From an uncultured Collinsella sp. (lineage in GTDB: Bacteria; Actinomycetota; Coriobacteriia; Coriobacteriales; Coriobacteriaceae), in assembly GCA_900542175.1 (NCBI GenBank), contig UQNC01000063.1:1-8409 (forward strand): a DNA stretch of 8,409 bases, written 5' to 3'. Each line of letters opens with the position of its first letter. Position 1 is the stretch's first letter. Of the stretch, positions 6,349 through 8,409 are shown piece after piece. The notes beneath the pieces were generated by a model. It was not told the origin of the DNA and ran no database searches. It saw only the letters and a program-made list of their open reading frames with translations. A program made the position numbers and the translations under genes.

Positions 6349-7488
6349 ATGGAACTCGATAAACAACAGATCAAGCGGCTGCGCGAACGCCATCACCGGC
6401 GCCACGGCATCCGCCCTGCCCATAGTGAGGCCATGGAGAACGCCACCCGCTTCCTAAAGCGCGCATTCAACATTCGCGAGGGACGCGCGCCCTATCACGT
6501 GATCCGCAAGCGTTTTGTAAACGGGGCGCGTCTGACTGGCTCCCACCTATGCATCCTCATCATCGCCATGTTGATCGCGAGCATCGGCCTCGATATCGAC
6601 TCGGACATCGCCATCGTGGGCGCCATGCTCATCTGCCCGCTCATGGGCTCGGTTCTCGCCATGGCATACGGCATTGCCACGCTCGACCGCGAGATTACCG
6701 TCGAAGCCGTCGCCAGCCTTGCGCTGCAAATGGCCTTTTGCCTGGTCACATCCACGTTGTACTTTAAGCTCTCGCCCCTTGGCACCACCACGGCCGCCAT
6801 TATCGACAATTCGACACCGACTGTCTGGGACCTCGCTGTCGCGCTCGCCGGCGGCTTTGCAGGCGGCCTGGGCAACTCGCGCGACCAGGAACCCGCCACG
6901 CTCATCGCCGGTGTGGCCGTGGCGACCGCGCTCATGCCACCCCTGTGCGCGGCGGGCTACGGCATCGCCATCGCAAGCGGGTCGCTGTTTCTCTCGGCGC
7001 TTTACGAGTTTGGCATCAACGTGGTCTTTATCGCACTGGCTGCCGAAGCCGTACTACTTCTATTGCGTGTGCCGCTCAAGCGCGACCTCAACGGCGACGG
7101 TATTGTGACTGCTGAGGAAAATGCCGAGGTCGACGAGCTGTCACGCAAGGTGCGCCGCCGCATTATTGTGGGCACGGTGATCTTTGCCATCCCCTGCATC
7201 GTTATGACCGCGGGGTCTATTGGCTCGGCGCAGGTCGGCGTGCAGGACGGCTACGGCGTCACCGAGACCACACGCGAGCTTGCCGCGGTGCTGCCGGGCT
7301 TTAAGGATTACACCGTCGCCGTCGAGACCTCGGCCACCGAAGGCGAGGAGGAGGGCCTTGTCGAGCGCGAGGTTGTCGCCCATGTGACGACAAGCGAGGC
7401 GCTTGGGGCACACGACCGCCGTGTAGCCCGCAAGCTCATCGACCTCAATGTGCCCGAGCTCGATCGCGTGGAGTTCGATGTGAAGTGA
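6349..7488 (+). CDS. DUF389 membrane protein with an EF-hand-like loop
   Basis: A 379-residue integral membrane protein of the DUF389 (TIGR00341-type) family, whose biochemical role is not established. A basic cytoplasmic-type N-terminus (1-60) precedes about seven membrane segments: roughly 63-80, 88-110, 118-139, 159-175, 184-211, 213-240 and 270-292. A soluble C-terminal domain of about 85 residues follows. Family marks are IASIGLDIDSDIAIVGAMLICPLMGSV in segments one and two (76-102), STPTVWDLAVALAGGFAGGLG (155-175) and GVAVATALMPPLCAAGYG (188-205). The loop between the last two segments contains DLNGDGIVTAEE (246-257), which has the spacing of a calcium-binding EF-hand loop. I chose the ATG at 6349, with GAGGTG at 6340-6345, over an in-frame TTG at 6202 that has no ribosome site and would add an unrelated Pro/Arg-rich stretch. 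An ATG at codon 29 is also possible. The gene is divergent from the surface-protein gene. Confidence 0.9.
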   Translation: MELDKQQIKRLRERHHRRHGIRPAHSEAMENATRFLKRAFNIREGRAPYHVIRKRFVNGARLTGSHLCILIIAMLIASIGLDIDSDIAIVGAMLICPLMGSVLAMAYGIATLDREITVEAVASLALQMAFCLVTSTLYFKLSPLGTTTAAIIDNSTPTVWDLAVALAGGFAGGLGNSRDQEPATLIAGVAVATALMPPLCAAGYGIAIASGSLFLSALYEFGINVVFIALAAEAVLLLLRVPLKRDLNGDGIVTAEENAEVDELSRKVRRRIIVGTVIFAIPCIVMTAGSIGSAQVGVQDGYGVTETTRELAAVLPGFKDYTVAVETSATEGEEEGLVEREVVAHVTTSEALGAHDRRVARKLIDLNVPELDRVEFDVK

Positions 7489-7560
7489 TGCGGGATGTGA
7501 GATGGATGCGCGCACAGGCGCGAGTCGGAACGAAGCGCAGACGCGACGCAGGCCGCGAGC

Positions 7561-7605
7561 AAAAAAGCGGGGCGCGATTCATGTCCGTGCCCCGCTCGCT
7601 GTTTT
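7561..7605. terminator. Bidirectional intrinsic terminator
   Basis: An 11-bp stem (7566-7576 with 7586-7596, one G-U) closes a 9-base loop. AAAAAA lies on the left, giving TTTTTT on the minus strand, and CGCTGTTTT on the right. It should end the 149-residue-protein transcript strongly (minus) and the DUF389 transcript less strongly (plus). Bases 7489-7560 hold nothing else that I can see. Confidence 0.88.
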
Positions 7606-7616
7606 ATTGCCGTGAA

Positions 7617-8066
7617 TCAACTGTCCGCATCGACATCGCCAGACCCCACCGTAAACGCCGGACCGGTACTCACCAGATAAAAACGGGTCACCCTGGTATC
7701 TCTAAATAGGTAGAGCAAGCCCTGATCGCGTCGGCGTGACAAGTACGCCACGTGGACCGTACCGAATTCTTCACCGTTTTCCTTCTTTAATATCAGGATG
7801 TTGGGGTCATCCGTACGCTTAAACTGCCCGTCTGTGCAGATTCCGTCTTGGTCGACCAGCTGCCATCGACAGTTGTCCTCCTCAAGAAAAGCCAGGGTTT
7901 CCCGACTCGTTTTGTCATCCCGATAGTAACCATCAATGGCAAAGCCTTCGGAAGCACATTCCTGCATATAGGATGTTTCTCGACTTATAGCAAACAGCCC
8001 CGTAGCGCCTAAGAGCACAGCCAGGCAGACCACTGCAAGGGTTATCGAGACAAAACGGCGGCTCAT
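7617..8066 (-). CDS. Small single-pass membrane protein of unknown function
   Basis: I do not recognise this 149-residue protein. A short basic N-terminus (MSRR) is followed by one hydrophobic segment (about 6-27), fitting a membrane anchor or an uncleaved signal. The C14 position does not fit a clear lipobox, so a lipoprotein is unlikely. The outer part (28-149) looks beta-rich: GYYRDD, TLAFLEEDNCRWQLVD, GICTDGQFKRTDD, NILILKKENGEEFGTVHVAYL, QGLLYLFRD and TRFYLV. That pattern could suit a small barrel or sandwich fold. It has three outer cysteines (C37, C66, C77). The start is the only plausible one in frame, since a TAA lies eight codons upstream, yet no usable ribosome site precedes it. 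Instead a 12-codon ORF ends one base before the ATG. The region is visibly more AT-rich than its neighbours, a possible sign of transfer. It converges on the DUF389 gene. Confidence 0.75.
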   Translation of the reverse strand: MSRRFVSITLAVVCLAVLLGATGLFAISRETSYMQECASEGFAIDGYYRDDKTSRETLAFLEEDNCRWQLVDQDGICTDGQFKRTDDPNILILKKENGEEFGTVHVAYLSRRRDQGLLYLFRDTRVTRFYLVSTGPAFTVGSGDVDADS

Positions 8067-8067
8067 G

Positions 8068-8106
8068 TTAGCCAGCCCGATACTTGTTTAACGGAGCACG
8101 AAACAT
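8068..8106 (-). CDS. 12-codon leader ORF coupled to the 149-residue protein
   Basis: ATG at 8106-8104 opens a frame reading MFRAPLNKYRAG and then TAA (8070-8068). A strong GGAGG lies at 8115-8119 with an 8-base spacer, far better than anything before the downstream gene. Stop and next start are arranged TAA-C-ATG, which favours reinitiation. It could be a leader peptide that controls the downstream gene by coupling. It could also be the true N-terminus of that protein, separated by a one-base frameshift or a sequencing error. No database check was possible. Confidence 0.45.
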   Translation of the reverse strand: MFRAPLNKYRAG

Positions 8107-8175
8107 ACTTGGTACCTCCGATATCAGGGCAAACGTCACCTACGGCCTGCCGGCAATCATATGTTTCCAACATCA

Positions 8176-8187
8176 AACCATATGGTT
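8176..8187. repeat. Perfect 12-bp palindrome in the leader
   Basis: AACCATATGGTT is fully self-complementary. CCAAC (8167-8171) and GTTGG (8195-8199) lie outside it and could form an outer stem, so RNA from either strand could fold into a two-part hairpin. It may be a regulator site or an RNA structure, about 70 bases upstream of the 12-codon ORF on the minus strand. Confidence 0.35.
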
Positions 8188-8354
8188 ACAACTCGTTGGA
8201 GATAGGTTCCATGAACGGACGATAATTTGCGGCGAACGGCTACATATATTCATTATCTCAGGGTTCTGGAGGCAATTTTTGGTGCCACCGAGACGTTGTT
8301 TTCGGAAGTATGCGGCAAATTCCGGAGCCCTCGAGCACACCCCGGTTTTTCACC

Positions 8355-8384
8355 AATAAAACCGACGCTCCTATAAGTTGTCAA
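8355..8384 (-). promoter_or_regulatory. Candidate sigma-70-type promoter for the leader ORF and 149-residue protein
   Basis: The minus strand has a perfect -35 TTGACA (8379-8384). It is followed by TTTTAT at 17 bases or TTTATT at 18 bases, each matching 4 of 6 consensus -10 bases. It points toward the 12-codon ORF. This is the best -35 element seen in the window's intergenic regions. Confidence 0.5.
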
Positions 8385-8409
8385 GAGGCAGTTTGCGGGA
8401 GCGCTCTCT

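Larger units (their letters stand above)
8107..8409 (-). other. Non-coding leader and promoter region of the 149-residue protein
   Basis: About 300 bases with no gene that I can support on either strand. The stretch is AT-richer than most of the window. It contains a promoter candidate (8355-8384), a 12-bp palindrome (8176-8187), a GAGATA/TATCTC pair (8199-8204 and 8254-8259), and a repeated GAACGG (8213-8218 and 8234-8239). If the promoter is used, the leader before the 12-codon ORF is about 240 bases. I recognise no riboswitch class in it. Confidence 0.5.

Noticed and set aside
8170..8255. 26-codon open frame on the minus strand starting MNICSR within the leader
   Set aside because: It has no ribosome site at a workable distance and no recognisable content.
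8281..8289. GGTGGCACC on the minus strand, resembling part of a T-box
   Set aside because: The following GCG, the specifier stem and a terminator are all missing, and too little leader lies upstream.
8084..8359. 91-codon open frame on the plus strand near the right edge
   Set aside because: It begins at TTG without a ribosome site, overlaps the start region of the minus-strand gene and shows no domain or coding character.
1..8409. tRNA, rRNA, CRISPR array, insertion sequence or phage attachment site
   Set aside because: None was seen on either strand; no regularly spaced repeats, transposase motifs or cloverleaf sequences are present.

Overview
The window looks like chromosomal DNA from a high-GC, Gram-positive gut actinobacterium, most likely Coriobacteriia and similar to Collinsella. 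This placement is an inference. It rests on the codon bias, the clear AAAGGAG-type ribosome binding sites, a sortase signal of the LAxTG type and general resemblance to that group. It was not checked by any search.

Layout from left to right. Positions 1-394 (minus) hold the first 131 codons of a type III pantothenate kinase (coaX), cut by the window edge. A divergent intergenic stretch follows and contains a perfect 34-bp inverted repeat. An OPT-family transporter lies at 683-2386 (plus) and ends at its own intrinsic terminator. A second, opposite-facing terminator serves the next gene, a 1151-residue surface protein (2586-6041, minus). That protein has a signal peptide, a long Ala-rich coiled-coil arm, a central CAP/SCP domain, a second coiled-coil arm of nearly equal length, and a C-terminal LAQTG sortase signal. 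A second divergent intergenic stretch leads to a DUF389 membrane protein (6349-7488, plus) that carries a canonical EF-hand-like loop. A bidirectional terminator separates it from a convergent 149-residue single-pass membrane protein of unknown function (7617-8066, minus). That gene has no good ribosome binding site of its own, but a 12-codon ORF with a strong one ends one base before its start codon. The last 300 bases hold only its presumed promoter and leader.

The genes do not form an operon or an obvious pathway. They are two divergent pairs (coaX/OPT and surface protein/DUF389) and two convergent pairs (OPT/surface protein and DUF389/149-residue protein), with terminators at both convergent junctions. 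Four of the five main products act at the cell envelope.

The most interesting point is a run of nine G residues in the surface-protein coding strand, just after the signal peptide. Losing or gaining one G brings a stop codon within a few codons, so the gene has the form of an on/off phase-variable surface antigen. Other items worth checking are the 34-bp palindrome between coaX and the OPT gene, the short leader ORF coupled to the 149-residue protein, the EF-hand loop in the DUF389 protein, and the possible display of a CAP domain at the tip of a folded coiled-coil stalk.
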